DNA of 48,591 bases from positions 1-48,591 of the forward strand of contig JAGHSP010000069.1 in assembly GCA_018065815.1 (NCBI GenBank), in the 5' to 3' direction. The stretch comes from Candidatus Sodaliphilus limicaballi (GTDB lineage Bacteria; Bacteroidota; Bacteroidia; Bacteroidales; Muribaculaceae). Numbering within the stretch: position 1 is the first letter of the stretch; every line of letters starts with the position of its first letter. The position numbers were made by a program, and so were the translations under genes. This document shows, piece after piece, positions 25,636-33,218 of the stretch. Below the pieces are notes generated by a model, which did not search any database, was not told the origin of the DNA, and worked only from the letters and a program-made list of their open reading frames with translations.

Positions 25636-26900
25636 CAGTTTGCGTTCAATGCTTCAATGGGTCTTACTTTCGTTGCTTTCCTTGCCGGGAAGAAACCTGC
25701 TATGGTGCCGGCTATTATGAGAAGCAGGGTCGCCTCCAACGCCACGTCCACTCCTACGGTGGGGTTCTTCAGAAGCTGCATCTGCATTCCCATGACTTCG
25801 GTGACATTATGCCCGGCAGTAGCATCCAGAATCTCGCACGCGACCATTCCCAACACCATTCCTATGTATCCGAAGAATGCCGTTATGACAATACTTTCGG
25901 TTATTATCAGTTTGCTGATGTCCCCTGGAGCCGCCCCTATGGCTTTCCTTATCCCGAATTCGTGGGTGCGTTCCTTTACGGTGATGAGCATAATGTTGCT
26001 CACTCCAACGATTCCTCCCAGAAGGGTGAATATTCCCAGTACCCAGAGCGCGATTGTCAGAATGCCCGAAGCTTTGTTCATCTGCATGTTCTGGGTGAAG
26101 CGGTTCCATATCCAGATTGCGCTCTCGTCATCCGGAGCGGCGCGGTGAAGTTTGTTGATGATGGCCTTGAAGTTCTTCTCGAAGGCTTCGTTCTCCTCTT
26201 CCGTCTCCAGCCCGTGGAAGGTGAAGGTCAGGTCGTCTATCTCCTTGCCCTTCGCGTAGATGGTCTTGACCGTGGTGTAGGGGGCGTAGAAGAGGTTGTT
26301 GTCCTGCATCTCGTTGGCTCTCACTATGCCGACTATCTGGAATTGGAGATTGTTGATTTTTACGCGTTTCCCTATTACCGAAGCCAGATCGACTTTTTCC
26401 CCGAAGAGAATCCTGATCATGTTGTCCGGGAGGACAACCACCTTGCGCTGGTCGGTGATATCCTTGTCGTTTATGAATCTTCCGTGGGTGAGGGGTATCT
26501 TCTCCATCTCCATTCTGGCCGGGAAGTTGCCTTCTATGTATCCTCTGACGTGTTTTGTGCCAAGGACTACGGTGTCACTCGCTCCCACGGTAGATGCAAC
26601 CTTGTCTACGATTCCCTTGAAGTTCTTGCCTCGGGTTACCTCTATGTCCTTGTCGTCAAGAACGATGCGGCGCCCCTGCGCGAGTCCGTCATAGGGCTTT
26701 GACGTCCATCCTCCTCCTACCATCATGCTGTTGGTGGCGAAGGTCCCGCCCTGTTCGCTGAAAGCGTTCAGCAGACCGTTTCCGGCGCCCAGCAGTACTA
26801 TGAGCATGAAGATGCCCCAGGAGACGGCCAGACCCGTAAGGCAGGTCCTGAGCTTGTTACGCCGGACGGACTCCCATATTTCTACGAAAAGGTCTTTCAT
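25635..26900 (-). CDS. MacB-like ABC transporter permease (first copy)
   Basis: A 421-residue FtsX/MacB permease with the same layout as the next gene: helix near residues 20-45 (LRTCLTGLAVSWGIFMLIVLLG region), periplasmic domain, and three C-terminal helices with NIMLITVKERTHEFGIRKAIGAAPGDI. Sequence outside the motif differs clearly from the second copy, so the two are old paralogues, not a recent duplication. The gene overlaps the ATPase gene by one base. Confidence 0.93.
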   Translation of the reverse strand: MKDLFVEIWESVRRNKLRTCLTGLAVSWGIFMLIVLLGAGNGLLNAFSEQGGTFATNSMMVGGGWTSKPYDGLAQGRRIVLDDKDIEVTRGKNFKGIVDKVASTVGASDTVVLGTKHVRGYIEGNFPARMEMEKIPLTHGRFINDKDITDQRKVVVLPDNMIRILFGEKVDLASVIGKRVKINNLQFQIVGIVRANEMQDNNLFYAPYTTVKTIYAKGKEIDDLTFTFHGLETEEENEAFEKNFKAIINKLHRAAPDDESAIWIWNRFTQNMQMNKASGILTIALWVLGIFTLLGGIVGVSNIMLITVKERTHEFGIRKAIGAAPGDISKLIITESIVITAFFGYIGMVLGMVACEILDATAGHNVTEVMGMQMQLLKNPTVGVDVALEATLLLIIAGTIAGFFPARKATKVRPIEALNAN

Positions 26901-27565
26901 CAGTCATTAACTATTAGTCCGTCGCTGATATGTATTCTGCGGTCTGTCTGTGCCGCCACGCCTGAATCGTGGGTGACTATGACCATTGTGATCTTTTCCG
27001 TGCGGTTGAGTTCCTTCAGCAGGGCCATCACCTCTTTCGAAGTCTTTGAGTCGAGCGCTCCCGTAGGTTCGTCCGCAAGGATTATCTGGGGATGTGTTAT
27101 GAGGGCCCTTGCAATGGCCACCCTCTGTTTCTGACCGCCGGACATCTCATTGGGGTAGTGCTGCGCCCAGTCCCTGAGTCCGAGTTTTTCCAGATACTGC
27201 ATGGCGAGCTCGTGGCGCTTCCTGCGGGGCACTCCCTGATAGAAGAGGGGCAGTTCCACGTTTTCCACGGCAGTCTTGAACGAGATAAGGTTGAAAGACT
27301 GGAAGATGAATCCTATCATCCTGTTCCTGTAGGCGGCGGCCTGCTTTTCCGTCAGGTTCTTGATAAGGGTCCCGTTGAGGTGGTAGGTTCCGCTGTCGTA
27401 ATTGTCCAGAATGCCGAGGATATTGAGCAGAGTGGATTTTCCGGAACCGGACGCACCCATGATGGAAACGAACTCCCCCTGTTCGATATTCAGGTCTATG
27501 CCCTTCAGAACGTGCAGAGGCTGCCCGTTGTTATAGGTCTTGTTTATGTCTTTCAGCTCTATCAT
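26900..27565 (-). CDS. LolD/MacB-type ABC transporter ATPase
   Basis: A 221-residue ATPase that powers the two permeases. Walker A is GASGSGKST (37-45), the signature motif is MSGGQKQR (141-148), Walker B is ILADEPTGALD (162-172), and the H-loop is VTHD (His199). It belongs to the type VII (MacB/LolD/FtsE) group, which works on substrates from the periplasm or membrane. It is the first gene of the five-gene operon, with a promoter element and an inverted repeat just upstream. Confidence 0.95.
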   Translation of the reverse strand: MIELKDINKTYNNGQPLHVLKGIDLNIEQGEFVSIMGASGSGKSTLLNILGILDNYDSGTYHLNGTLIKNLTEKQAAAYRNRMIGFIFQSFNLISFKTAVENVELPLFYQGVPRRKRHELAMQYLEKLGLRDWAQHYPNEMSGGQKQRVAIARALITHPQIILADEPTGALDSKTSKEVMALLKELNRTEKITMVIVTHDSGVAAQTDRRIHISDGLIVND

Positions 27566-27577
27566 AATGTGTTTGTA

Positions 27578-27601
27578 AGTGTATCACTGAACTAATACAC
27601 T
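27578..27601. promoter_or_regulatory. Inverted repeat, possible operator of the export operon
   Basis: AGTGTAT (27578-27584) and ATACACT (27595-27601) are perfect 7-base inverted arms with a 10-base spacer. The repeat lies immediately downstream of the TATTTTTG promoter element and before the ATPase start, where a dimeric repressor would block transcription. No regulator gene is adjacent, so the protein is unknown. It could instead be a leader hairpin. Confidence 0.45.
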
Positions 27602-27602
27602 G

Positions 27603-27610
27603 CAAAAATA
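27603..27610 (-). promoter_or_regulatory. Putative promoter -7 element of the ABC export operon
   Basis: TATTTTTG on the minus strand matches TAnnTTTG, 37 bases upstream of the ATPase start. The AT-rich gap to 27655 otherwise holds nothing but the diverging tRNA promoter. Confidence 0.55.
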
Positions 27611-27655
27611 TTGTGAATTTTTTTAATCTGCAATATATATTCAAAAAAAATGCCG

Positions 27656-27663
27656 TATATTTG
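27656..27663 (+). promoter_or_regulatory. Putative promoter -7 element for tRNA-Ser
   Basis: TATATTTG, exact TAnnTTTG match, 30 bases before the tRNA 5' end on the same strand. The preceding sequence is A/T-rich with no clear -33 TTTG. Confidence 0.55.
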
Positions 27664-27693
27664 CAATCCCGTTTGACAAAATGTGGTAAGACT

Positions 27694-27780
27694 GGAGAGG
27701 TGGGTGAGTGGCTGAAACCAGCAGTTTGCTAAACTGCCGTAGGGGTAACCCTACCGCAAGTTCGAATCTTGTCCTCTCCG
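27694..27780 (+). tRNA. tRNA-Ser (anticodon GCU)
   Basis: An 87-base cloverleaf. The acceptor arms GGAGAGG and CCTCTCC pair perfectly, with G as discriminator. The anticodon stem GCAGT/ACTGC encloses the loop TTGCTAA, giving anticodon GCT (reads AGC/AGU serine codons). A long variable arm (GTAGGGGTAACCCTAC) marks a class II tRNA such as serine, and the T-arm carries GTTCGAATC. CCA is not encoded, since CTATTTC follows. The phage integrase begins 135 bases downstream, so the 3' end of this gene is the likely integration target. Confidence 0.96.
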
Positions 27781-27787
27781 CTATTTC

Positions 27788-27822
27788 AAGGGTAACGAGT
27801 TGCGATGCAACGAGTTACCCTT
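27788..27822 (+). repeat. Inverted and direct repeats at host-prophage junction; terminator or att-region
   Basis: AAGGGTAAC (27788-27796) and GTTACCCTT (27814-27822) are perfect 9-base inverted arms; inside, TTGC and GCAA add four pairs around GAT. The same stretch has AACGAGTT twice in direct orientation (27794-27801 and 27809-27816). It follows the tRNA by 7 bases and precedes the integrase. It may be the tRNA terminator, or integrase-binding sites of attL. The second att site is not in the window, so the core cannot be fixed. The remaining bases up to 27861 show no gene. Confidence 0.55.
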
Positions 27823-27861
27823 GATTAGTTTTAAAATCATAGACGCTGTATAGACGGTAAA

Positions 27862-27869
27862 TAAATTTG
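27862..27869 (+). promoter_or_regulatory. Putative integrase promoter -7 element
   Basis: TAAATTTG, exact TAnnTTTG match, 45 bases before ATG 27915. It makes the in-frame TTG at 27867 an unlikely start because that codon lies inside the promoter element. Confidence 0.55.
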
Positions 27870-27914
27870 ATTGTTGAACCATTTGCATTCTTCATCCCAA
27901 AGAATGTAAAAAAA

Positions 27915-29072
27915 ATGTGTGCAGCACGAAAAAAATTAAACTCGCTCAGCGAGGTACTGAAATTCACTTATCCCAAACTTCACACCGGCTCAAAGTGGTT
28001 CGTTGACTTCTATGCCTACGACCCCGCAACAGGAAGCATGCGCCGCAAGAAGTTCCACCTTGACAACATCGCGAAAGTAACGGAGCGCCGCAGACGAGCC
28101 AACGAGATGATTGAGTCGCTTATCTCACTTTTAAGGTCGGGATGGTCCCCATGGATCAATGCCGAAACCAACAGAAGCTACACTTTATTGTCGGATGCCA
28201 TCGAAAGATATGAGGCATACATCGAAAGAATGCCGAAATACAAGACTCGCAAATGCTACACCTCCCGACTGAATATCTTCAAGAAGTACAACTCCAGCAG
28301 GCTTTTACCTATCCGTTACGTGTATCAGTTTGATACGGCATTCGTCAGCGACTTCCTCGATTATATATTTTTGGATCGAGAGACAAATGCCCGCACGAGA
28401 AACAACTACCGACAATGGTGCTCGTCGCTCGCTGCATTCTTTATAGAGAAGCAATACCTGACTACGAACCCTGTTGACAAAATCAAGCCCATTGCCGAGA
28501 CAGGTAAAAAGCGTAAACCTCTCACAGTACAAATGCTTAAAACACTGGAAAAGCATTTGCGTGATTCACACCCATACTTTTATCTTGCATGCATGATGGA
28601 ATACTACACTTGCATACGACCTGAGGAACTGACACATGTGAAGCTGTCTGACATCAATATCAAGGAGCAGTCCGTATTCATCAGCGGCGAGGTCTCCAAG
28701 AACAAGCATGATGGCAAGGTGGGTCTCAACGACAAACTCGTGCTGTTCATGATCGAGCTTGACATCTTCAAATACCCGAATGACTATTACCTCTTTGGAC
28801 CAAGAGTTTCCCACCCCTCTGAAACACGCAGCGACAGCGAGATGTTCCGCCGTCGCTGGAATACGCTTGTGCGCAAAGGTCTCAAGTGGGATGACTGCTA
28901 TCAGTTCTACAGTCTCAAGGACAGCGGTCTGCGTGACCTTGCCAATTCGGAAGGCATAGTCATTGCCAGGGACCAGGCACGCCACAACGATGTGGCGACA
29001 ACCAACAAGTATCTGCAGGGGCGTGACGCTCCCGTCCACGACGAGACAAAGCATTTCAAGGGAAACCTCTAA
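27915..29072 (+). CDS. int: Tyrosine recombinase, prophage integrase
   Basis: A 385-residue site-specific integrase. An N-terminal arm-binding part and SAM-like core-binding domain (about residues 50-180) precede the catalytic domain. Seen: Arg235 in YTCIRPEEL, the ARHND box with Arg356-His357, and the nucleophile Tyr366 in NKYL, nine residues after the histidine. The second-box HxxR reads YSLK, as in many Bacteroidetes phage and element integrases as I recall them. It lies next to tRNA-Ser and probably drives insertion there. It points toward, and its stop interlocks with, the oppositely directed late phage region. Confidence 0.93.
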   Translation: MCAARKKLNSLSEVLKFTYPKLHTGSKWFVDFYAYDPATGSMRRKKFHLDNIAKVTERRRRANEMIESLISLLRSGWSPWINAETNRSYTLLSDAIERYEAYIERMPKYKTRKCYTSRLNIFKKYNSSRLLPIRYVYQFDTAFVSDFLDYIFLDRETNARTRNNYRQWCSSLAAFFIEKQYLTTNPVDKIKPIAETGKKRKPLTVQMLKTLEKHLRDSHPYFYLACMMEYYTCIRPEELTHVKLSDINIKEQSVFISGEVSKNKHDGKVGLNDKLVLFMIELDIFKYPNDYYLFGPRVSHPSETRSDSEMFRRRWNTLVRKGLKWDDCYQFYSLKDSGLRDLANSEGIVIARDQARHNDVATTNKYLQGRDAPVHDETKHFKGNL

Positions 29073-31099
29073 CCCAACCTATAGAAGTAACCCGTGACTA
29101 ATGGTGACACTCCTGCCGCCGTGATGCTGTACTCGAGTTTCTCACATGCGAATCGCTGGTTGTTTATTATAAACGCTCCTGACGCTCTCAGAACATCCCG
29201 CGAGATAAACTTGATACAGTATTTGACAGTTGTGTCTATCACCTGACCGTCATCAAGGCATTGGTTTGCTATGGTCTGGGCATTGGATAAGTCGGCAAGA
29301 GAAATATAACCAGGCTGCAATACATCTTCAATGCCTGCGCCAATATCATTGACGAGATAGCGGGTGTATGGGTATATGCGGGGATATGGCCCGAAAATCG
29401 TCTCGTTACCTCTTTTCGCGACAACCGAATATAGTCCGTCAGGCACCATTGCCACAAACATTTTGTCGATAGTGGTGCCTTTTTCTACTGTTGCCTCTCC
29501 CTCGATGAGCGCCTGCAGGTCGGTACTGTCAGATGTTACTCCTCCTATGAGGTCTGCACCGACGTTCTCACGGTCTTCTACAATGATCACATCTACAGAA
29601 CCTTCGCCCACGACTGTGTCAAACCATTTGCCATCGCGTTTTGTTGTCTCGACAAAAAGCACCTTCTGCTCGGCAAGCTGGGCTGGCACAATCTTCAGCT
29701 CAATGTCTATGTCCGAAGTTTCCTCCTTGCGTTTTAACGGGCGCAGCTGGTTCACCTCTTTGAACACATATTCAGAAGAATCCTCAATATAATAGAGGAT
29801 GAACTGATGGCCATCAACAACAAATATCTTGTTCTTGTCGCTTGGGTTGGCTCCGCGGACAATGTACTGGTGCATCTGCTCCAGTGTCGTGAACGTGGTC
29901 TTGTCAATAGTAGCGACTTCCATGATTTCATCACTGATATGAGCCATGCCGTCGCCCATGTCAGCCCACCCTACATTGCCGTTGCTGATGTCTGTAGTCT
30001 CATCTTTGTCAACCTCGACGGTATATTCATCAACAACCTCGTTGATGACCGTAGGCGATGAATCTTCCCACCATTGCTTACGAGACAGGATACGGCTTGT
30101 CTTGGTTACCTCATCCACCTCAATGACGATGCCCATGAAATGCTCTATCTGAGTAAGGAACTCGTTGAGTGTCCAGTGCGGCAACGCCTTGGCTATCTCA
30201 CGACGATTGTTTGCACAGGCTATGAATATGCGGGGAAATATGTCATTGCTGTAGTATAGGAAACGCAAAGAGTCAATGTCATCATCCATGGGGTAGCCCG
30301 CTGCGCTTAAGATTTTTCGCAATGTCCTGCACAGCATGGGCTGGAATGAGGGACACACCTGCGGGAAATCGCCGCCAGGTGTTGCCTGGTTGGGCCACGT
30401 GAGTCTATACTCGGGAAAGTAACTGTTGCCGTGTTTACGCATCACCACCTCATTGCAAAGCAGGCCGCTCTCGCAGTATGAGTTCCACTCGCTGTTTGAG
30501 TTTATAACGGGGAAAGCCACTCCTCTGTTCTCGTGCGCGTCATATCCCTGTGATTTGTCAAACGACCACCAGCGCGCTTTCCACCATTCATAAGCCCGTT
30601 GGGCCTCTGCCTCGTCCTGGCTCTCAGGTGCGTTGCTGTAGCGCAGCTGTGTCGTGTCCATCCAATCAATAAATGCGCGAAACATCGCAGTGCCCTTCTC
30701 GGTCGGGAAAACCCAGTTTGCCATCTCGCTCTGCCAGTCGCCTAGGTCCAGCTCGTCAATATACAACTCTCCGCCTTTGGCATAGAAGTTCATCTCACTG
30801 TTGCCGCCCAGCAGTTGCACCTTTACGGCGGTATCGGTAACCTGGTTTATGATTGCCTTCCCATCAAGCAGCGTGATGTTGTCCACTCGCAGGACAGCAT
30901 GGTATTCCTGGAACTGTGTCTCTACATCCTTGCGGTTGATGCTCCCGAATATGACACGGTTTTCTGCACACTGCAGCGGCAGTTCCACATCGTATGTATA
31001 ACTGCCTGTCTTGTTGAAATACACGTTTTCGCGCGTGAGTTTGATGCTCACATTGTCGCGAAGCACTGCGGGTTTATCGTCAAGGAAAAGTTCTATCAT
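29069..31099 (-). CDS. Large phage tail/baseplate-like protein, function unproven
   Basis: A 676-residue protein without signal peptide. It starts MIELFLDDKPAVLRDNVSIKLTRENVYFNKTGSYTYDVELPL, an opening I associate with late proteins of Bacteroidetes prophages, where such genes lie among tail and lysis genes. Beta-rich with many short Tyr/Val strands and no catalytic motif. It is the last gene of the late block; the preceding lipoprotein stop overlaps its start by 4 bases (ATGA). A tail-tip or baseplate role is inferred from place and size, with no direct proof. Confidence 0.6.
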   Translation of the reverse strand: MIELFLDDKPAVLRDNVSIKLTRENVYFNKTGSYTYDVELPLQCAENRVIFGSINRKDVETQFQEYHAVLRVDNITLLDGKAIINQVTDTAVKVQLLGGNSEMNFYAKGGELYIDELDLGDWQSEMANWVFPTEKGTAMFRAFIDWMDTTQLRYSNAPESQDEAEAQRAYEWWKARWWSFDKSQGYDAHENRGVAFPVINSNSEWNSYCESGLLCNEVVMRKHGNSYFPEYRLTWPNQATPGGDFPQVCPSFQPMLCRTLRKILSAAGYPMDDDIDSLRFLYYSNDIFPRIFIACANNRREIAKALPHWTLNEFLTQIEHFMGIVIEVDEVTKTSRILSRKQWWEDSSPTVINEVVDEYTVEVDKDETTDISNGNVGWADMGDGMAHISDEIMEVATIDKTTFTTLEQMHQYIVRGANPSDKNKIFVVDGHQFILYYIEDSSEYVFKEVNQLRPLKRKEETSDIDIELKIVPAQLAEQKVLFVETTKRDGKWFDTVVGEGSVDVIIVEDRENVGADLIGGVTSDSTDLQALIEGEATVEKGTTIDKMFVAMVPDGLYSVVAKRGNETIFGPYPRIYPYTRYLVNDIGAGIEDVLQPGYISLADLSNAQTIANQCLDDGQVIDTTVKYCIKFISRDVLRASGAFIINNQRFACEKLEYSITAAGVSPLVTGYFYRLG

Positions 31100-31542
31100 C
31101 GTTTACGAAGTTTGATTGTTATCGTCACACACACTACTGCCATCGCTACACCTCCCAACCACATGAGTGCCTTCTGCCACCACAGCAGTTTGTTGGTCGT
31201 AACATATTCGGTGCGCGTCACTGTTACAGGCTTTTCTTTGGTATGCGTAGCGGTATCTGTTTGCGTGAGCACACGGTTTTGCTCTTGTCCGCGCTCGATC
31301 AACGATGTGCGGTCATGTCGCAACACGGGCAGTCCCAGCGTCGCAACCGTGCTTGTATCAATATACATCGTGTCCACCATCCACACCCTCTCGGTCTGCC
31401 TGATGGTGTCTGTTGCTTTGACAACGCTGGATATGTATATCGAATCATGAACCGTAACAGGCACTTCGACACGCTCAATGGATTTATGGCACCTGCAGCC
31501 AGCAAGCGCAAGTGCCATAAATAGTAAGCTCATTAGTCTCAT
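31096..31542 (-). CDS. Lipoprotein with C-terminal membrane anchor, unimolecular-spanin candidate
   Basis: A 148-residue protein that begins with a lipoprotein signal (lipobox LAGC, Cys16) and ends with a membrane segment (about residues 122-142) followed by KLRKR. The middle is a Thr/Val-rich stretch able to span the periplasm. A lipid anchor at one end and an inner-membrane helix at the other is the layout of unimolecular spanins, which fuse the inner and outer membranes at phage lysis. It lies directly behind the amidase and holin genes, with 4-base overlaps on both sides, the expected place for a spanin. No sequence match to a named spanin is claimed. Confidence 0.65.
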   Translation of the reverse strand: MRLMSLLFMALALAGCRCHKSIERVEVPVTVHDSIYISSVVKATDTIRQTERVWMVDTMYIDTSTVATLGLPVLRHDRTSLIERGQEQNRVLTQTDTATHTKEKPVTVTRTEYVTTNKLLWWQKALMWLGGVAMAVVCVTITIKLRKR

Positions 31543-32156
31543 TTCCCAAACACCTGATTGATTGCATCAAAATGCAGTTTGACAATCGCTTCTTTGCCAG
31601 TTGGCGAGGTAAGGAAATCAACATCGTCGCGATTGTCCTGGAACAGGTTCTCTGTAAGGACTGCGGGACAAGCGGTTTCGCGTAGCACATAGAAATTTGC
31701 CTGCCAATAATGTTCGCCGGGAATAGAGCGGTTTCCGTGCAGGTTCCTGCTAACCGCAAGCTCACAAAAAGTCTTCGCAAGATTCTTGCTGGTTGCCGAA
31801 CACGAGCGTGCCACATATACTGCGAAACCTCGGGCGTCAAGCCATTTGCCTCCGCTACCGGCTGCATTGACATGGATGCTCACATACACACAGTTCTGCG
31901 TGCCGTGTTTTGCACAGATGCCATTGACAAACCTGCAGCGCTTTGCAAGCTCGTTTACCTGCGGTGTCGGAACAACATCCTCCGGCATATCAACGAAAAC
32001 TGTATAACCCGCAGCCTCGAGTCTCGGTTTCAGGATGCCGATAACCTCACGACTGAACTGGTACTCACGAAACTTCTTATCGGGCGAGCATTTGCCAGGT
32101 ACATTGCTGCCATGGGCAGTGCCAAGGATAATGATGCGTTTAGTTGTGCTGTTCAT
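31539..32156 (-). CDS. N-acetylmuramoyl-L-alanine amidase, phage endolysin
   Basis: A 205-residue zinc amidase (Amidase_3 fold) that cuts the bond between muramic acid and the peptide stem of peptidoglycan. The zinc and catalytic residues are visible: His15 in GTAHGSN, Glu31 in REYQFS, His95 in VSIHVNA, and Glu169 in LTENLF. No signal peptide, so export needs the holin encoded just upstream. It overlaps that gene by 17 bases and the spanin-like gene by 4, giving a compact holin-amidase-spanin lysis module. Confidence 0.9.
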   Translation of the reverse strand: MNSTTKRIIILGTAHGSNVPGKCSPDKKFREYQFSREVIGILKPRLEAAGYTVFVDMPEDVVPTPQVNELAKRCRFVNGICAKHGTQNCVYVSIHVNAAGSGGKWLDARGFAVYVARSCSATSKNLAKTFCELAVSRNLHGNRSIPGEHYWQANFYVLRETACPAVLTENLFQDNRDDVDFLTSPTGKEAIVKLHFDAINQVFGK

Positions 32157-32631
32157 TTTTGTCTCCTTTCTTTTTTAATTGTGATAAATCAATGTCAAAG
32201 TGGCGCGAGGTCTTGTCGACCATGATTTGCTGCAGTATTATCGCCCACTTTGCTCCATTGCAGCTGCTGATGTTCTCGAGGCTGCTCCATGCCTGCCAGC
32301 CTATAACCATACCGGCTGCCACCTTGAGGGCGTTGAATGGGAGCCAGTCGGTGACATAGACCTCGAGGAAGAACGAGAAGATGAGCAGCATGTAAACCTG
32401 GATCATCGTAACAATGACATCACCGAAGCGGCTGCTCTTGAACTTGCCAGCGTTTTTTGTTGCCTTCTCTGGGTAGGTTTTCGCTACACGCTTGCCAAGC
32501 TGCCAGGCCGTGAAGCAGTCAAACAGTACGGCAGCGGTACACAGTGCTATGTACGGCAGCGTGGGAGACAGTGCCGTGATGATGGCACTGAAGCATGTGA
32601 ATAACATACGACTTGTTAAATCAGTGTTCAT
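32140..32631 (-). CDS. Phage holin-like membrane protein
   Basis: A 163-residue protein with hydrophobic segments at about 10-40, 70-93 and 100-115, and a basic C-terminal tail (QLKKKGDKN). Length, topology and the position before an amidase gene fit a phage holin of the kind found in Bacteroidetes prophages. It would form lesions in the inner membrane at lysis. It lies 8 bases downstream of the preceding gene, so it is part of the same transcript. Confidence 0.75.
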   Translation of the reverse strand: MNTDLTSRMLFTCFSAIITALSPTLPYIALCTAAVLFDCFTAWQLGKRVAKTYPEKATKNAGKFKSSRFGDVIVTMIQVYMLLIFSFFLEVYVTDWLPFNALKVAAGMVIGWQAWSSLENISSCNGAKWAIILQQIMVDKTSRHFDIDLSQLKKKGDKNEQHN

Positions 32632-32638
32632 GATAGCT

Positions 32639-33115
32639 TTATTTTAGGGATTGTATGAATGCGTCTGCTTCGGCCTTTGCCTTACGGTTGGCATCGATGG
32701 CTTCGGTAATGTGTTGCGTCATCTGGGCGATGAACGCATGCACCTCAGTGATGTCGGCAAAGGTGTGCAGCACTGGGGCTTCATCGGTGCCGAGCTTGAT
32801 GGTAGGCATGAAGCCATTGTTCTCGGCGTTCATTGCCCACATGGTGTAGTTAACCTGGTTTTCTGCGCTTAGCCAGACGAGCCTGCCGTGCCACCTCATG
32901 CCTTGGGTGATTTGCTCCTTGGTGTCGGCATCAATCTGCGCGAAAATCACTTGCCTTACCTCTTCGGGCGAAGGGCGGTGCTCAAAGGTATGGCAGTAGG
33001 ACCAACCATACTCTGTGTCTTCGACTTCGGTGTAGCCGTAGTAAACGATCCAACGGCTGCGACCAATCTGCTTCAAGCTGTCGTTGCGGATGACAGTTCC
33101 AATTATCTTTTCCAT
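32639..33115 (-). CDS. Small phage protein, tail-fibre-associated candidate
   Basis: A 158-residue protein starting MEKIIGTVIRNDSLKQIGRS. An upstream in-frame extension to 33190 overlaps the promoter element and the reverse transcriptase terminator, so the ATG at 33115 is chosen. The C-terminal part (GMRWHGRLVWLSAENQVNY, then LGTDEAPVLHTFADITEVHAFI) resembles small proteins near tail fibres in Bacteroidetes prophages (DUF4376-like, from memory). Its function is unknown; an assembly or chaperone role for the fibre is a guess. It leads the lysis module and has its own promoter. Confidence 0.6.
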   Translation of the reverse strand: MEKIIGTVIRNDSLKQIGRSRWIVYYGYTEVEDTEYGWSYCHTFEHRPSPEEVRQVIFAQIDADTKEQITQGMRWHGRLVWLSAENQVNYTMWAMNAENNGFMPTIKLGTDEAPVLHTFADITEVHAFIAQMTQHITEAIDANRKAKAEADAFIQSLK

Positions 33116-33134
33116 AAAAATCAAGTTTATACAG

Positions 33135-33142
33135 CAAAGATA
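33135..33142 (-). promoter_or_regulatory. Putative promoter -7 element of the lysis module
   Basis: TATCTTTG on the minus strand, exact TAnnTTTG, 19 bases before ATG 33115 and right after the terminator of the reverse transcriptase gene. It would start transcription of the small protein, holin, amidase, spanin-like and tail-like genes. Confidence 0.6.
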
Positions 33143-33170
33143 ATATGCCTTACCGGGCGGTAAAAAGACA

Positions 33171-33198
33171 GCCGCCCAGTGACTGAACACCGGGCGGC
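33171..33198 (-). terminator. Rho-independent terminator after the DGR reverse transcriptase
   Basis: On the minus strand GCCGCCCGGTG and CACTGGGCGGC form an 11-pair stem (one G-T) with a 6-base loop, followed after TGTC by a run of five T. It begins 20 bases past the RT stop and closes the DGR cassette. Confidence 0.85.
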
Positions 33199-33218
33199 CG
33201 TTGATGCTATCGCAATGG

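Noticed and set aside
27867-27914. TTG start giving a longer integrase
   Set aside because: The TTG lies inside the TAAATTTG promoter element and the extra residues are not integrase-like.
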